Source: Hasllibacter sp963833115 (GTDB lineage: Bacteria; Pseudomonadota; Alphaproteobacteria; Rhodobacterales; Rhodobacteraceae). From it: DNA of 64,000 nucleotides. The DNA lies in NCBI GenBank assembly GCA_963833115.1, contig CAWHWS010000002.1:2046001-2110000 (forward strand), read 5' to 3'. The position numbers were made by a program, and so were the translations under genes. This document shows, in pieces, positions 33,917 to 42,814 of the stretch. The notes below the pieces were generated by a model. The model searched no databases and was not told the origin of the DNA. It worked only from the letters and a program-made list of their open reading frames with translations. Position 1 is the first letter of the stretch. Each line of letters opens with the position of its first letter.

Positions 33917-34500
33917 TTCCGCAGGACGTAGACCCGGCTCATCATGCCGATGCCCGGCAGGTGAGGGCCGTACTCCTCGAAGAGGACGCGGTCCCGGCGC
34001 GGCTCGATCCGCGAGGTGAAGTCCGGGATGGCCAGGGCGTGATCGTTCAGCGACAGGCACAGGAGGCCGCCGTCCGGCAGGGCGGCCCAGGCGCGGTCGA
34101 AGAGCTCGGGCGGCGCGGCGCCGGTCCCGACCACGCCGACGGCGGCGATGGCGCGGTAGGCGCCGGGCTCGAACGGCTCGTCCGGATCGATGCGGCGCAG
34201 GGTCCGGTAGGCGCCCGTCGCCTCGGCGCGGGCGATCATCCCGGGGCTGGGATCGACGCCGTCGATGGCGCCGAAGCCGCGCGCCCGCAGGGCGACGCCC
34301 GAGAGCCCCGTGCCGCAGCCGATGTCGAGCACCGGCTCGATCAGGGGCGCGTGGCGGGCCAGCGCCTCGGCGCAGCGGGCGGGGGTGGCGTAGCCGTTCT
34401 CGGCGACCTCGGCGTCGTAGCCGTCGGCCCACTCGTCGTAGAGGGCGCGCGTCTCTTGCGTGGAGGACAGATCGTAGGCGCGGCCGAGGAAGCCGATCAT
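33913..34500 (-). CDS. Class I SAM-dependent methyltransferase
   Basis: 195 residues. The SAM-binding motif I is VLDIGCGTGLSGVAL, followed by acidic GVDPSPGMIARAEA. The N-terminal segment YDEWADGYDAEVAENGY is typical of methyltransf_11/25-type small-molecule methyltransferases common in Rhodobacteraceae. The substrate is unknown. It overlaps trmFO and gluQ by 4 bases on each side, so the three are translated as one operon. Confidence 0.85.
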   Translation of the reverse strand: MIGFLGRAYDLSSTQETRALYDEWADGYDAEVAENGYATPARCAEALARHAPLIEPVLDIGCGTGLSGVALRARGFGAIDGVDPSPGMIARAEATGAYRTLRRIDPDEPFEPGAYRAIAAVGVVGTGAAPPELFDRAWAALPDGGLLCLSLNDHALAIPDFTSRIEPRRDRVLFEEYGPHLPGIGMMSRVYVLRK

Positions 34501-35864
34501 GCCGCGTCGCGCCGTTCATCGGCGGCGAGCCAGCCGGTCCAGGCGGCCTTGGCGCGGTCCGTGTAGGCGAGGTAGCGCGCGGGGCGGCCGCGGCGGCCGG
34601 ACTTGGTGCCGGGGGCCACCTCGACCGGGGGGAACAGGCCGAAATTGACGTTCATCGGCTGGAAGGTCTTGGCCTCGGCGCCGCCGGTGACGTGGTGGAC
34701 GAGGGCGCCGTGCGCGCTGTCGCGCGGCGGCTCGGGCAAGGCCCGCCCCAGGATCTCGGCGGCGGCGAGGCGTCCGGCGAGGAGGCCCGAGGCCGCGCTC
34801 TCGACGTAGCCCTCGACGCCGGTGATCTGCCCGGCGAAGCGGACGTTCGGGCGCGAGCGCAGGCGGAGCTGTGCGTCGAGGAGCGTGGGCGCGTTGAGGA
34901 ACGTGTTGCGGTGGATGCCGCCGAGGCGGGCGAAGCGCGCGTCCTGCAGCCCGGGAATCGTCCGCAGGACATCGGCTTGGGCGCCGTACTTCATCTTCGT
35001 CTGGAAGCCGACGATGTTGTAGAGCGTGCCGAGCGCGTTGTCCCGGCGGAGCTGGACGATCGCGTGCGCCTTCACGTCCGGCTGGTGCGGATTGGTGAGG
35101 CCCACGGGCTTCATGGGTCCGTGCCGAAGGGTCTCGCGGCCGCGCTCGGCCATGACCTCGATGGGCAGGCATCCGTCGAAATAGCCGGCGGTCTCTCCGT
35201 CCTTGAAGGGGGCGGTGTCGGCCGCCAGCAGCGCGTCGATGAACGCCTCGTAGGTGGCCCGGTCCATCGGGCAGTTGAGGTAGGCGGTGCGCTCGGCCTC
35301 GGTCTCGCCCTTGTCGTAGCGCGACTGGAACCACGCACGGGACATGTCGATGCTGTCGAAGTGCACGATGGGCGCGATGGCGTCGAAGAAGGCGAGGGCG
35401 CCCTCGCCCGTCTCCTCGGCGATGGAGGCGGCGAGGGCGGAGCCGGTGAGGGGGCCGGTGGCGACGATCCAGCTTCCCTCGCGCGGCAGGTCCGTGACCT
35501 CGCCCTCGCGGATCTCGATCAGGGGGTGGGCGCGGATCGCCTCCGTCACGGAGGCGGCGAACGGGTCGCGGTCCACCGCGAGCGCGCCGCCGGCGGGCAG
35601 GCGATGCCGGTCGGCGGTCGCCATGATGATCCCGCCCGCGGCCCGCATCTCCCAGTGGAGGAGGCCGACGGCGTTCTGCTCGTCATCGTCCGAGCGGAAG
35701 GAGTTGGAGCACACCATCTCCGCGAGGGAGCCGGTGCGGTGGGCGAAGGTGCCGACCTCGGGGCGCATCTCGTGGATGACGACGGGCACGCCCATCGCGG
35801 CGGCCTGCCAGGCGGCCTCGCACCCGGCCATGCCGCCGCCGATGATGTTGAGCGTTTGGGTCAT
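34497..35864 (-). CDS. trmFO: Methylenetetrahydrofolate-tRNA-(uracil-5-)-methyltransferase TrmFO
   Basis: 455 residues from ATG 35864. TrmFO makes m5U54 in the T-loop of tRNA using methylene-THF and FADH2. The FAD loop is IIGGGMAGCEAAWQAA; other family blocks are MVCSNSFRSDD, LNCPMDRATYEAF, FKDGETAGYFDGCLPIEVMA, and QPMNVNFGLFPPVE. The enzyme is common in Firmicutes and alphaproteobacteria. It precedes the methyltransferase and gluQ in one operon and follows gyrA by 37 bases. Confidence 0.95.
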   Translation of the reverse strand: MTQTLNIIGGGMAGCEAAWQAAAMGVPVVIHEMRPEVGTFAHRTGSLAEMVCSNSFRSDDDEQNAVGLLHWEMRAAGGIIMATADRHRLPAGGALAVDRDPFAASVTEAIRAHPLIEIREGEVTDLPREGSWIVATGPLTGSALAASIAEETGEGALAFFDAIAPIVHFDSIDMSRAWFQSRYDKGETEAERTAYLNCPMDRATYEAFIDALLAADTAPFKDGETAGYFDGCLPIEVMAERGRETLRHGPMKPVGLTNPHQPDVKAHAIVQLRRDNALGTLYNIVGFQTKMKYGAQADVLRTIPGLQDARFARLGGIHRNTFLNAPTLLDAQLRLRSRPNVRFAGQITGVEGYVESAASGLLAGRLAAAEILGRALPEPPRDSAHGALVHHVTGGAEAKTFQPMNVNFGLFPPVEVAPGTKSGRRGRPARYLAYTDRAKAAWTGWLAADERRDAA

Positions 35865-35901
35865 CCCCCGCAGATAGCGGCGCGGGGGCCGCCTGGGAAG
35901 G

Positions 35902-38700
35902 TCAGGGCTCCACCACCGGGCCGCCATCCGCGCCCTCGCCGGTCGGCGGCGCCTCGGGGCCCGGCTCCTCCCCGGCCTCGGCGATCCAGGCGACGGAGAC
36001 GACCTCCTCGCCCGGCCCGGCGTCGAGGACGCGCACGCCCCCGGCGCTGCGCGAGCGGAAGGAGATGCCGGCCACCGGCACGCGGATCGACTGCCCGCGA
36101 GAGGTGGCGAGCATGATCTGGTCGTCGTGCGCGACCGGGAAGGAGGCGACGAGGGGGCCGCCGCGCATCGCTTTGTCGATCGCCATGACGCCCTGGCCGC
36201 CGCGGCCGCGCACCGGGTAGTCGTGGCTCGAGGAGAGCTTGCCCGAGCCCTGCGCGGTGATCGTGAGGATCAGGTCCTCGGCGGCCGACATCTCGGCGTA
36301 GCGCTCGGTCGAGAGGCTGGCCTCGGCGGCCATGTCCTCCTCCTCGACCTCGGCGGCGGCCTCCTCCTCGAAGGCGCCCTCCATCGCGCGGCGGCGTTTG
36401 AGGAAGGCGACGCGCTCGCCCGGGGACGCCTCGAAATGGCGCACGATGGACATGCTGACGACCGCGTCGCCGTCCCCGAGTCGGATGCCGCGCACGCCCG
36501 TGGAATCGCGGGACTGGAAGACGCGCACGGCGGTCGAGGGGAACCGGATCGCGCGGCCCTGCTGCGTCACGAGCATCACGTCGTCGGATTCCGAGGCGAT
36601 GCGCGCGTTCACGAGCCGCACGCTATCGGGGAGCTTCATCGCGATCTTGCCGTTGCGCATGACGTTGGTGAAGTCCGACAGGCGGTTGCGCCGCACGTCG
36701 CCGGCGGAGGTGGCGAACACGATCTGCAGGTCGTCCCAGTGATCCTCGTCGCGGTCGACGGGCATGATGGCGGCGGCGCCGACGCCGGGATCCATCGCCG
36801 GGATGACGTTCGGGAGGGGCCGTCCGCGCGCGTTGCGCCCGCCCTGCGGCAGCTGCCAGGTCTTCAGCTTGAAGACCATGCCGGCGGTGGTGAAGACGAG
36901 GAGCGGCGTGTGCGTGTTGGCGACGAAGAGGCGCGTCACCACGTCGTCGTCCTTGGTGTTCATGCCCTGCGTGCCCTTGCCGCCGCGCCGCTGCGAGCGG
37001 AACTCGCCCAGCGGCGTGCGCTTGACGTAGCCCGAGGCGGTGATGGTCACGACCATCTCCTCGCGCTCGATCAGGTCCTCGTCGTCCATGTCGCCGGACC
37101 AGTCGGCGATCTCGGTCCGGCGGGGCACGGCGAACTGCTCGCGCACCTCCAGGAGCTCGGCGCGGATGATGTCCATGATCCGCGCGCGGCTGCGCAGGAT
37201 GGCGAGGTAGTCCTCGATCCGGCCGGCCAGCTCCTCGAGCTCGTCGGTGACCTCCTTGACGCCGAGCTGCGTCAGGCGCTGCAGGCGCAGGTCGAGGATC
37301 GCGCGGGCCTGGACCTCGGAGAGGTTGTAGGTACCGTCCTCGTTCATCGTGTGGGACGGATCGTCGATCAGCCGGATGAAGGGCGCGATCTCCTCGGCCG
37401 GCCAGCGGCGCTCCATCAGCTTGGCGCGGGCCTCGGCGGCGTCGGCGGAGGCGCGGATCGTGCGCACGACCTCGTCCACGTTGGCGACGGCGACGGCGAG
37501 GCCGCACAGCACGTGGCTCCGCTCGCGGGCGCGGCGCAGCTCATAGGCGGTGCGGCGGGCGACGACCTCCTCGCGGAAGGCGACGAAGGCGGTGAGGAAC
37601 TCGCGCAGAGTGAGCGTGCGCGGGCGCCCGCCGTCGAGCGCCAGCATGTTGCACCCGAAGCTGACCTGCATGGGCGTAAAGCGGAAGAGCTGGTTGAGCA
37701 CCACCTCGGGCGTCGCGTCGCGCTTGAGCTCGACGACGACGCGCACGCCGACGCGGTCGGATTCGTCGGCCACGTGGGAGATGCCCTCGATCCGCTTGTC
37801 GCGCGCCGCCTCGGCGATGCGCTCGACCATGGTGGACTTGTTCACCTGATAGGGGATCTCGTCCACGACGATGGCGAAGCGGCCCTGGCGCACCTCCTCG
37901 ATCCGGGTCTTCGAGCGGATGATGACGGAGCCGCGCCCCTCGGTATAGGCGCGCCGCGCGCCCGAGCGCCCCAGGATGATCGCGCCGGTCGGGAAGTCGG
38001 GGGCGGGCACGATCTCCATCAGCTCCTCGGTCGAGGTGTCGGGCGCCTCGATCAGCTTGAGGGTCGCGTCGATCACCTCGCCGAGGTTGTGGGGCGGGAT
38101 GTTGGTCGCCATGCCGACGGCGATGCCGCCCGCGCCGTTGACCAGCATGTTGGGGAAGCGCGCGGGCAGGACGACGGGCTCGCTGTCCTTGCCGTCGTAA
38201 TTGGGCTGGAAGTCGACGGTGTCCTTGTCGATATCCGCGAGGAGGGCCTGCGCGACCTGCCGCATGCGGACCTCGGTGTAGCGCATGGCGGCGGGGTTGT
38301 CGCCGTCCATGGAGCCGAAGTTCCCCTGCGGATCGAGCAGCGGCACGGACATCGAGAAGGGCTGCGCCATGCGCACGAGCGCCTCGTAGATCGCGCCGTC
38401 GCCATGGGGGTGGTACTTGCCCATGGCGTCCGAGACCGGGCGGACGGACTTGCGGTAGGCCTTGTCGTGCGTGTTGCCGGCCTCGTGCATGCCGTAGAGG
38501 ATGCGGCGGTGCACGGGCTTGAGCCCGTCGCGCAGATCCGGGATGGCGCGGGAGACGATGACCGACATCGCGTAGTCGAGGAAGCTCGACGTCATCTCGT
38601 CGGAGATGTTCACGGTCGGGCCGTCATGCGCCATCACCACGTGCCCCGGGCCCGCGCCGTCCTCGTCGTCGGTCTCGGGCGTGTCGGGGGTGTCGGTCAT
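35902..38700 (-). CDS. gyrA: DNA gyrase subunit A
   Basis: 932 residues. GyrA cuts and rejoins DNA for negative supercoiling with GyrB. The catalytic Tyr141 is in AAMRYTEVRM; the QRDR reads HPHGDGAIYEALVRMAQ. The C-terminal domain has six beta-pinwheel blades including the GyrA box QRRGGKGTQG. An acidic insert (FEEEAAAEVEEEDMAAE) sits between blades. At the two classic quinolone positions (E. coli Ser83, Asp87) this protein has Gly102 and Glu106. A promoter candidate lies just upstream, in the AT-rich gap after dsbB. Confidence 0.97.
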   Translation of the reverse strand: MTDTPDTPETDDEDGAGPGHVVMAHDGPTVNISDEMTSSFLDYAMSVIVSRAIPDLRDGLKPVHRRILYGMHEAGNTHDKAYRKSVRPVSDAMGKYHPHGDGAIYEALVRMAQPFSMSVPLLDPQGNFGSMDGDNPAAMRYTEVRMRQVAQALLADIDKDTVDFQPNYDGKDSEPVVLPARFPNMLVNGAGGIAVGMATNIPPHNLGEVIDATLKLIEAPDTSTEELMEIVPAPDFPTGAIILGRSGARRAYTEGRGSVIIRSKTRIEEVRQGRFAIVVDEIPYQVNKSTMVERIAEAARDKRIEGISHVADESDRVGVRVVVELKRDATPEVVLNQLFRFTPMQVSFGCNMLALDGGRPRTLTLREFLTAFVAFREEVVARRTAYELRRARERSHVLCGLAVAVANVDEVVRTIRASADAAEARAKLMERRWPAEEIAPFIRLIDDPSHTMNEDGTYNLSEVQARAILDLRLQRLTQLGVKEVTDELEELAGRIEDYLAILRSRARIMDIIRAELLEVREQFAVPRRTEIADWSGDMDDEDLIEREEMVVTITASGYVKRTPLGEFRSQRRGGKGTQGMNTKDDDVVTRLFVANTHTPLLVFTTAGMVFKLKTWQLPQGGRNARGRPLPNVIPAMDPGVGAAAIMPVDRDEDHWDDLQIVFATSAGDVRRNRLSDFTNVMRNGKIAMKLPDSVRLVNARIASESDDVMLVTQQGRAIRFPSTAVRVFQSRDSTGVRGIRLGDGDAVVSMSIVRHFEASPGERVAFLKRRRAMEGAFEEEAAAEVEEEDMAAEASLSTERYAEMSAAEDLILTITAQGSGKLSSSHDYPVRGRGGQGVMAIDKAMRGGPLVASFPVAHDDQIMLATSRGQSIRVPVAGISFRSRSAGGVRVLDAGPGEEVVSVAWIAEAGEEPGPEAPPTGEGADGGPVVEP

Positions 38701-38742
38701 GGGGCGGCCTCGGGTGCGGAAACGCTATATCTTGTTGGGTTC

Positions 38743-38771
38743 CATATAGCCTGCCACAAGCGCCGGAACAA
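38743..38771 (-). promoter_or_regulatory. Probable gyrA promoter
   Basis: On the minus strand TTGTTC (38771-38766), 17 bases, then TATATG (38748-38743) resemble sigma-70 elements, 42 bases before the gyrA ATG. The segment is strikingly AT-rich compared with its surroundings, as expected of a supercoiling-sensitive gyr promoter. The -35 match is only 3 of 6. Confidence 0.4.
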
Positions 38772-38779
38772 CCGCGCGG

Positions 38780-39229
38780 TCAGGCCCGGCGCGTCGCCGC
38801 GGCGAGCCAGATCGCGGCCAGGACCAGCGACAGCGCGGCGTTCCAGCTCGCCATCGAGAGGCCGGCGAAGGCCCAGGCCACCTGGTCGCACATGACCAGC
38901 GCGGGGCCGTCAGTGGACAGGAGGTCCGCGCCGGAGAGGCCGCCCAGCCCGCCGCCGGTGCAGGAGGAGGGCCCCTCCCACCAGCCGCGCTCGACCCCGG
39001 TGTGGAAGAGGCCGAGCCCGCTCGCCGTCAGGGCCGCGCCGGCTCCCAGGACCGCCATCAGCCGGGGGGCGAGGACGAGGGCGAGGGCGGCGAGCGCGAT
39101 CGCGGCGACGTGGGGCCAGCGCTGCCAGATGCACATCGCGCAGGGCGCGTAGCCGGCCGCCTGGAAGGCGAAGGCGCCGGCCAGGAGCGCCGCCGAGCCG
39201 CCGCCGGCGAGGAGGACGAGCCGCCTCAC
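38780..39229 (-). CDS. dsbB: DsbB-family disulfide bond formation protein
   Basis: 149 residues from GTG 39229. DsbB reoxidises DsbA and passes electrons to quinone at the inner membrane. Four membrane helices are visible. The first redox pair is CAMC in YAPCAMCIWQRWPH, and the second pair is Cys in PSSCTGGG and VMCDQ. The GTG overlaps the stop of the DedA-like gene upstream (GTGA). It is a little shorter than E. coli DsbB (176), as usual in this group. Confidence 0.88.
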   Translation of the reverse strand: MRRLVLLAGGGSAALLAGAFAFQAAGYAPCAMCIWQRWPHVAAIALAALALVLAPRLMAVLGAGAALTASGLGLFHTGVERGWWEGPSSCTGGGLGGLSGADLLSTDGPALVMCDQVAWAFAGLSMASWNAALSLVLAAIWLAAATRRA

Positions 39230-39804
39230 AGGAAGCGGATCGCGTAGAACCCGCCCGCGAGCAGGATCACGAAGAGGGTGAAGACGAGGCCGAGCCGCCG
39301 CTCGATGAACGCGCGCACCGGCGCGCCGAACGCGGCCAGCAGGCCCGCGACGAGGAAGAAGCGCAGCGCGCGCGCGACGATCGAAGTGACGACGAAGGTG
39401 GCCAGCGGCATGGCGGTGACGCCCGACATGATGGTGATGACCTTGTAGGGGAAGGGCGTCACGCCCGCGGCCAGCACCGCCCAGAAGCCCACGTCGTTGA
39501 AGCGCGTGCCGAACTCGGCCATCGAATCGGCCTTGCCCAGCGCGGTGAGGATCGGCTCGCCGATCGTGTCGTAGGCGAAGGAGCCGATGGCGTAGCCGAG
39601 CATCCCGCCCAGCACCGACGAGACGGTCGCGACCAGCGCGATGAGCCAGGCCCGGCGCGGCGCGGCCAGGACCATCGGGATCATCAGGACGTCGGGCGGG
39701 ATGGGGAAGACCGACGATTCGACGAAGGCGACCGCGGCCAGCACCCACAGGGCGTGCGGGCTCTCGGCCTGGGCCATGGTCCAGTCGTAGGTCCGCCTGA
39801 GCAT
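39226..39804 (-). CDS. YqaA/DedA-like membrane protein (VTT domain)
   Basis: 192 residues with about five hydrophobic segments. The core AFVESSVFPIPPDVLMIPMV and the GMLGYAIG and GVTPFPYKVITIMSGV blocks are typical of the SNARE-associated/VTT family (YqaA branch). Relatives act as lipid-carrier or phospholipid flippases; the substrate of this branch is not settled. It overlaps dsbB by 4 bases and is divergent from ypfJ. Confidence 0.88.
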   Translation of the reverse strand: MLRRTYDWTMAQAESPHALWVLAAVAFVESSVFPIPPDVLMIPMVLAAPRRAWLIALVATVSSVLGGMLGYAIGSFAYDTIGEPILTALGKADSMAEFGTRFNDVGFWAVLAAGVTPFPYKVITIMSGVTAMPLATFVVTSIVARALRFFLVAGLLAAFGAPVRAFIERRLGLVFTLFVILLAGGFYAIRFL

Positions 39805-39882
39805 GTTTGTCCTCCGCGCCGCGCAACCCGGTCACATGGGGCGGCGTTGGGGTCAACATCGAGGGACCCCGGAGGGACGCGC

Positions 39883-40773
39883 ATGCGCTGGAGAGGCGGC
39901 AGACGGAGCAGCAACGTGATCGACGCGCGGGGCCGGCGCGGCGGCGGCGGCGGGCGCATCGGCATGCCCAGAGGCGGGCGCGCCCGACTGGGCGGCGTCG
40001 GCGGGCTGGGCCTGGTCGCGATCCTGGTGATCGGCTGGCTCTTCGGGGTCGACCTCACGCCGCTCCTGGGCGGCTCGCAGGGCGGAGGGTTCGCGCCGCA
40101 GGCCTCGCAGCAGGTCACGGCGGCCGACGAGGAGCGCGGCGCGTTCGCCTCCACGGTCCTCGCCTTCACCGAGGACGTCTGGGGCGAGGTCTACCCGGCG
40201 CAGACCGGGCAGCCCTACGAGCCGCCGCAGCTCGTCCTCTTCAAGGGCGCGGTGCAATCGGGATGCGGCGGGGCGACGGCGCAGTCGGGGCCGTTCTACT
40301 GCCCGGCGGACGAGCGGGCCTATCTCGACACCGACTTCTTCGTGACGATGGAGCGACGGCTCGGCGCGGGCGGCGATTTCGCGGCGGCCTACGTGATCGC
40401 GCACGAGGTCGCGCACCACATCCAGAACGAGATGGGCACCCTCGGCGCGGCGAGCCGGGCGCGGGCGGCGGGCACCGAGGTCGAGGCGAACGCCATCACG
40501 GTGCGCCTCGAGCTGCAGGCCGACTGCTACGCGGGCATCTGGGCGCGCTATGCCGGGGACCGCTTCGGCGTGCTGGAGCCGGGCGACCTCGACGAGGCGC
40601 TCAACGCCGCGCGGATGATCGGGGACGACCACCTGGCGCGCGAGGCGGGCCGCACGGTGCAGCCGCACACGTTCACCCACGGCACCTCGGCGCAGCGGCA
40701 GCGCTGGTTCGCGCGCGGATACGAGACCGGGGACATGTCGCGATGCGACACGTTCGGGGCGGCGACGCTCTAG
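39883..40773 (+). CDS. ypfJ: YpfJ/KPN_02809 family neutral zinc metallopeptidase
   Basis: 296 residues from ATG 39883. A Gly/Arg-rich N-terminus is followed by one membrane helix (LGLVAILVIGWLFG, residues about 43-56), then a periplasmic metallopeptidase domain with the HEVAHH zinc motif and a downstream ELQADCYAG Glu ligand. Cys pairs in SGCGGATAQSGPFYCP fit a periplasmic location. The biological substrate of the family is unknown. Confidence 0.9.
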   Translation: MRWRGGRRSSNVIDARGRRGGGGGRIGMPRGGRARLGGVGGLGLVAILVIGWLFGVDLTPLLGGSQGGGFAPQASQQVTAADEERGAFASTVLAFTEDVWGEVYPAQTGQPYEPPQLVLFKGAVQSGCGGATAQSGPFYCPADERAYLDTDFFVTMERRLGAGGDFAAAYVIAHEVAHHIQNEMGTLGAASRARAAGTEVEANAITVRLELQADCYAGIWARYAGDRFGVLEPGDLDEALNAARMIGDDHLAREAGRTVQPHTFTHGTSAQRQRWFARGYETGDMSRCDTFGAATL

Positions 40774-40805
40774 CGCAGGGCGGGGCGGCGGCGCATGCTG
40801 CGCGG

Positions 40806-42125
40806 ATGGACGTCGCCGCCTACATCCACGAGCTGTCCTGGTCCGACCTGGGGCCGGCCGAGCGGCGGCAGGCGGCGCTGTCGCTGACCGACACGCTGGG
40901 CGTGGCCGCGGCGGGGCAGGGCACGGCGCTCTCGCGGATCATCCGGGACCATGCGGCGGCGTGCTTCGGCGGCGCGGGCGGCGCGATCTGGTTCGACGGG
41001 CGCGGCGTCTCCGCGCCGGGCGCGGCGCTGGCCAACGGCATGACGATCGACGCGGTGGACGCGCATGACGGGTCCAAGCCGACCAAGGGGCACGTGGGCT
41101 GCGGATCGGCCGCGGCGCTTCTGGCGGCGATGCCGGCGGCGGGCGGGCCCGAGGCCCTGACCGCGCTGGCGATGGCCTACGAGGTCGGCACGCGCGCGGG
41201 CATCGCGCTCCACGGGAGCGTGCCGGACTACCATACCTCGGGCGCCTGGATCGCGCTGGCCGCCGCCGCGATCGGAGCGCGCGGGGCGGGGCTGGGGCGC
41301 GAGGCGACGGAGCACGCGCTCGGCATCGCGGAGTATCACGGGCCGCGCAGCCAGATGATGCGCGTGATCGACCACCCCACCATGCTCAAGGACGGGTCGG
41401 GCTGGGGCGCGATGGCGGGCCTCTCGGCGGCCGCGCTGGCGGGCGCGGGGTTCACCGGGGCGCCGGCGATCACGCTGCGCGAGGCGGCGTTCGACGACCT
41501 CGGCGCGCGCTGGTACCTGCACGAGCAATACGTGAAGCTGATGCCCGTCTGCCGCTGGGCGCAGCCGGCGGTGGAGGCGGCGCTGGCGGTGCGGCGGGCG
41601 CACGGGCTGCGGGCGCAGGACATCGCGGAGGTCGAGGTCGCGACCTTCCACGAGGCCTGCCGCCTGGACGGCGCGGCGCCCGCCACCACGGAGGAGGCGC
41701 AGTACGCGCTGCGCTTCCCGGTCGCGGCGGCGCTGCTGCGCGGGGCGGTCGGCCTGCGGGAGATCACCGAGGGGCTCGGGGACGCGGACGTCCTGGCGCT
41801 GGCGGCGCGCGTGCGGCCGGTGCGCGACGCGGCGCACGACGCGGCCTTCCCCATGCGGCGGATCGCGCGGGCGCGGATCACGATGGCGGACGGCACCGTC
41901 CATCAGGGCGGGGACGCTGAGGCGCGGGGCGACCCCGAGACGCCGCTGGACGGGGCGCAGCTGCGCACGAAGTACGACGCGCTGGCCGCGCCGGCGCTCG
42001 GGGCGGCGCGGGCCGGGGCGCTGCATGCGGCGGTGGCGGCGCTGGCCGGCGGGGCGCCGCTCTCGGGCGTGGCGGAGGCGCTGGCGGCGCCGGCGGGGCT
42101 GGAAGGGCGCCGGCTGGCGGGGTAG
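40806..42125 (+). CDS. MmgE/PrpD family protein
   Basis: 439 residues. The family includes 2-methylcitrate dehydratase, aconitate decarboxylase and iminodisuccinate epimerase. Family blocks are SLTDTLGVAAAGQGT, NGMTIDAVDAHDGSKPTKGHVG near the active site, and YVKLMPVCRWAQPAVEA. There are no neighbouring propionate-cycle genes, so 2-methylcitrate dehydration is not supported; a different hydro-lyase or epimerase is as likely. It is followed by tRNA-Leu. Confidence 0.87.
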   Translation: MDVAAYIHELSWSDLGPAERRQAALSLTDTLGVAAAGQGTALSRIIRDHAAACFGGAGGAIWFDGRGVSAPGAALANGMTIDAVDAHDGSKPTKGHVGCGSAAALLAAMPAAGGPEALTALAMAYEVGTRAGIALHGSVPDYHTSGAWIALAAAAIGARGAGLGREATEHALGIAEYHGPRSQMMRVIDHPTMLKDGSGWGAMAGLSAAALAGAGFTGAPAITLREAAFDDLGARWYLHEQYVKLMPVCRWAQPAVEAALAVRRAHGLRAQDIAEVEVATFHEACRLDGAAPATTEEAQYALRFPVAAALLRGAVGLREITEGLGDADVLALAARVRPVRDAAHDAAFPMRRIARARITMADGTVHQGGDAEARGDPETPLDGAQLRTKYDALAAPALGAARAGALHAAVAALAGGAPLSGVAEALAAPAGLEGRRLAG

Positions 42126-42145
42126 TCCGGCGGGCGCGGCCGGGC

Positions 42146-42227
42146 GCCCGTGTGGTGGAATCGGTAGACACAGGGGATTCAAAATCCCCCGCTTCACGGC
42201 TTGCCGGTTCGAGTCCGGCCACGGGTA
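42146..42227 (+). tRNA. tRNA-Leu (anticodon CAA)
   Basis: 82 bases. Acceptor GCCCGTG (42146-42152) pairs with CACGGGT (42220-42226) with a terminal G-U pair. The anticodon stem GGGGA/TCCCC encloses TTCAAAA with anticodon CAA at 42180-42182. A long variable arm follows, as in Leu tRNAs, then the T arm GCCGG-TTCGAGT-CCGGC. CCA is not encoded. The minus-strand nucleotidyltransferase ORF ends inside this gene. Confidence 0.93.
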
Positions 42228-42814
42228 CCGCCGCGCTCCGCCCGCCAGGACGCCCACGCCTCGGGCGTGTCGAGGTCGCGGCGCGCGCGCTCTGCGGGCA
42301 GCGGCACGAGCGTCACGTCCCGCCCGGCCAGGGCGGCGCGGCCGCCATCGTCCCCTTCGAGGGCGAGGAAGTCCGGATAGGCGGCGCGCGGGATCAGGAT
42401 CGGGTGCCCGGGCGCGCCAGGCGCGGTGGCGCCACGCGCCAGGCCGGGGCCGGCCGCGAGCACGGCCACGAGATCGGCGGTCTCCAGCTCGGGCAGGTCG
42501 GCGAGGAGGAGGAGGATCGCCGGGGCGCGCGTCAGGGCGGCCACCCCGGTGGCGATGGAGCGGCCCATCCCCTCGGCCGCGCGGGGCACGTCGACGATGG
42601 CGGCGGGCCCGACGAGCGCGCGCCGCGCGTGCGGCGCCGGGGGCAGGGCGACGTGGACGGGCCGGCCCGTGGCCGCGGCGATCCGGCACTGGCGCGCGAG
42701 CAGGGGCTCGCCGCCGACATCCTCCAGGAGCTTGTCGCGGCCGCGCATCCGGGAGGAGGCGCCGGCCGCGAGGATCAGGATGACGGGTCCGGGGGGGCGG
42801 GCCCCCTCAGCCAC
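42194..42814 (-). CDS. MobA-like NTP transferase (molybdenum cofactor nucleotidyltransferase type)
   Basis: 206 residues from GTG 42814. The nucleotide-binding signature is LAAGASSRMRGRDKLLEDVGG; LLLADLPELETADL holds the metal-binding Asp. Such enzymes add CMP or GMP to molybdopterin (MocA/MobA), but other small-molecule nucleotidyltransferases share the fold. The start overlaps the upstream flavoprotein gene by 8 bases. The last 11 codons (ending RTRTGKP) run antisense through the tRNA-Leu gene, so the natural C-terminus may have been captured from tRNA sequence. Confidence 0.78.
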   Translation of the reverse strand: MAEGARPPGPVILILAAGASSRMRGRDKLLEDVGGEPLLARQCRIAAATGRPVHVALPPAPHARRALVGPAAIVDVPRAAEGMGRSIATGVAALTRAPAILLLLADLPELETADLVAVLAAGPGLARGATAPGAPGHPILIPRAAYPDFLALEGDDGGRAALAGRDVTLVPLPAERARRDLDTPEAWASWRAERGGTRGRTRTGKP

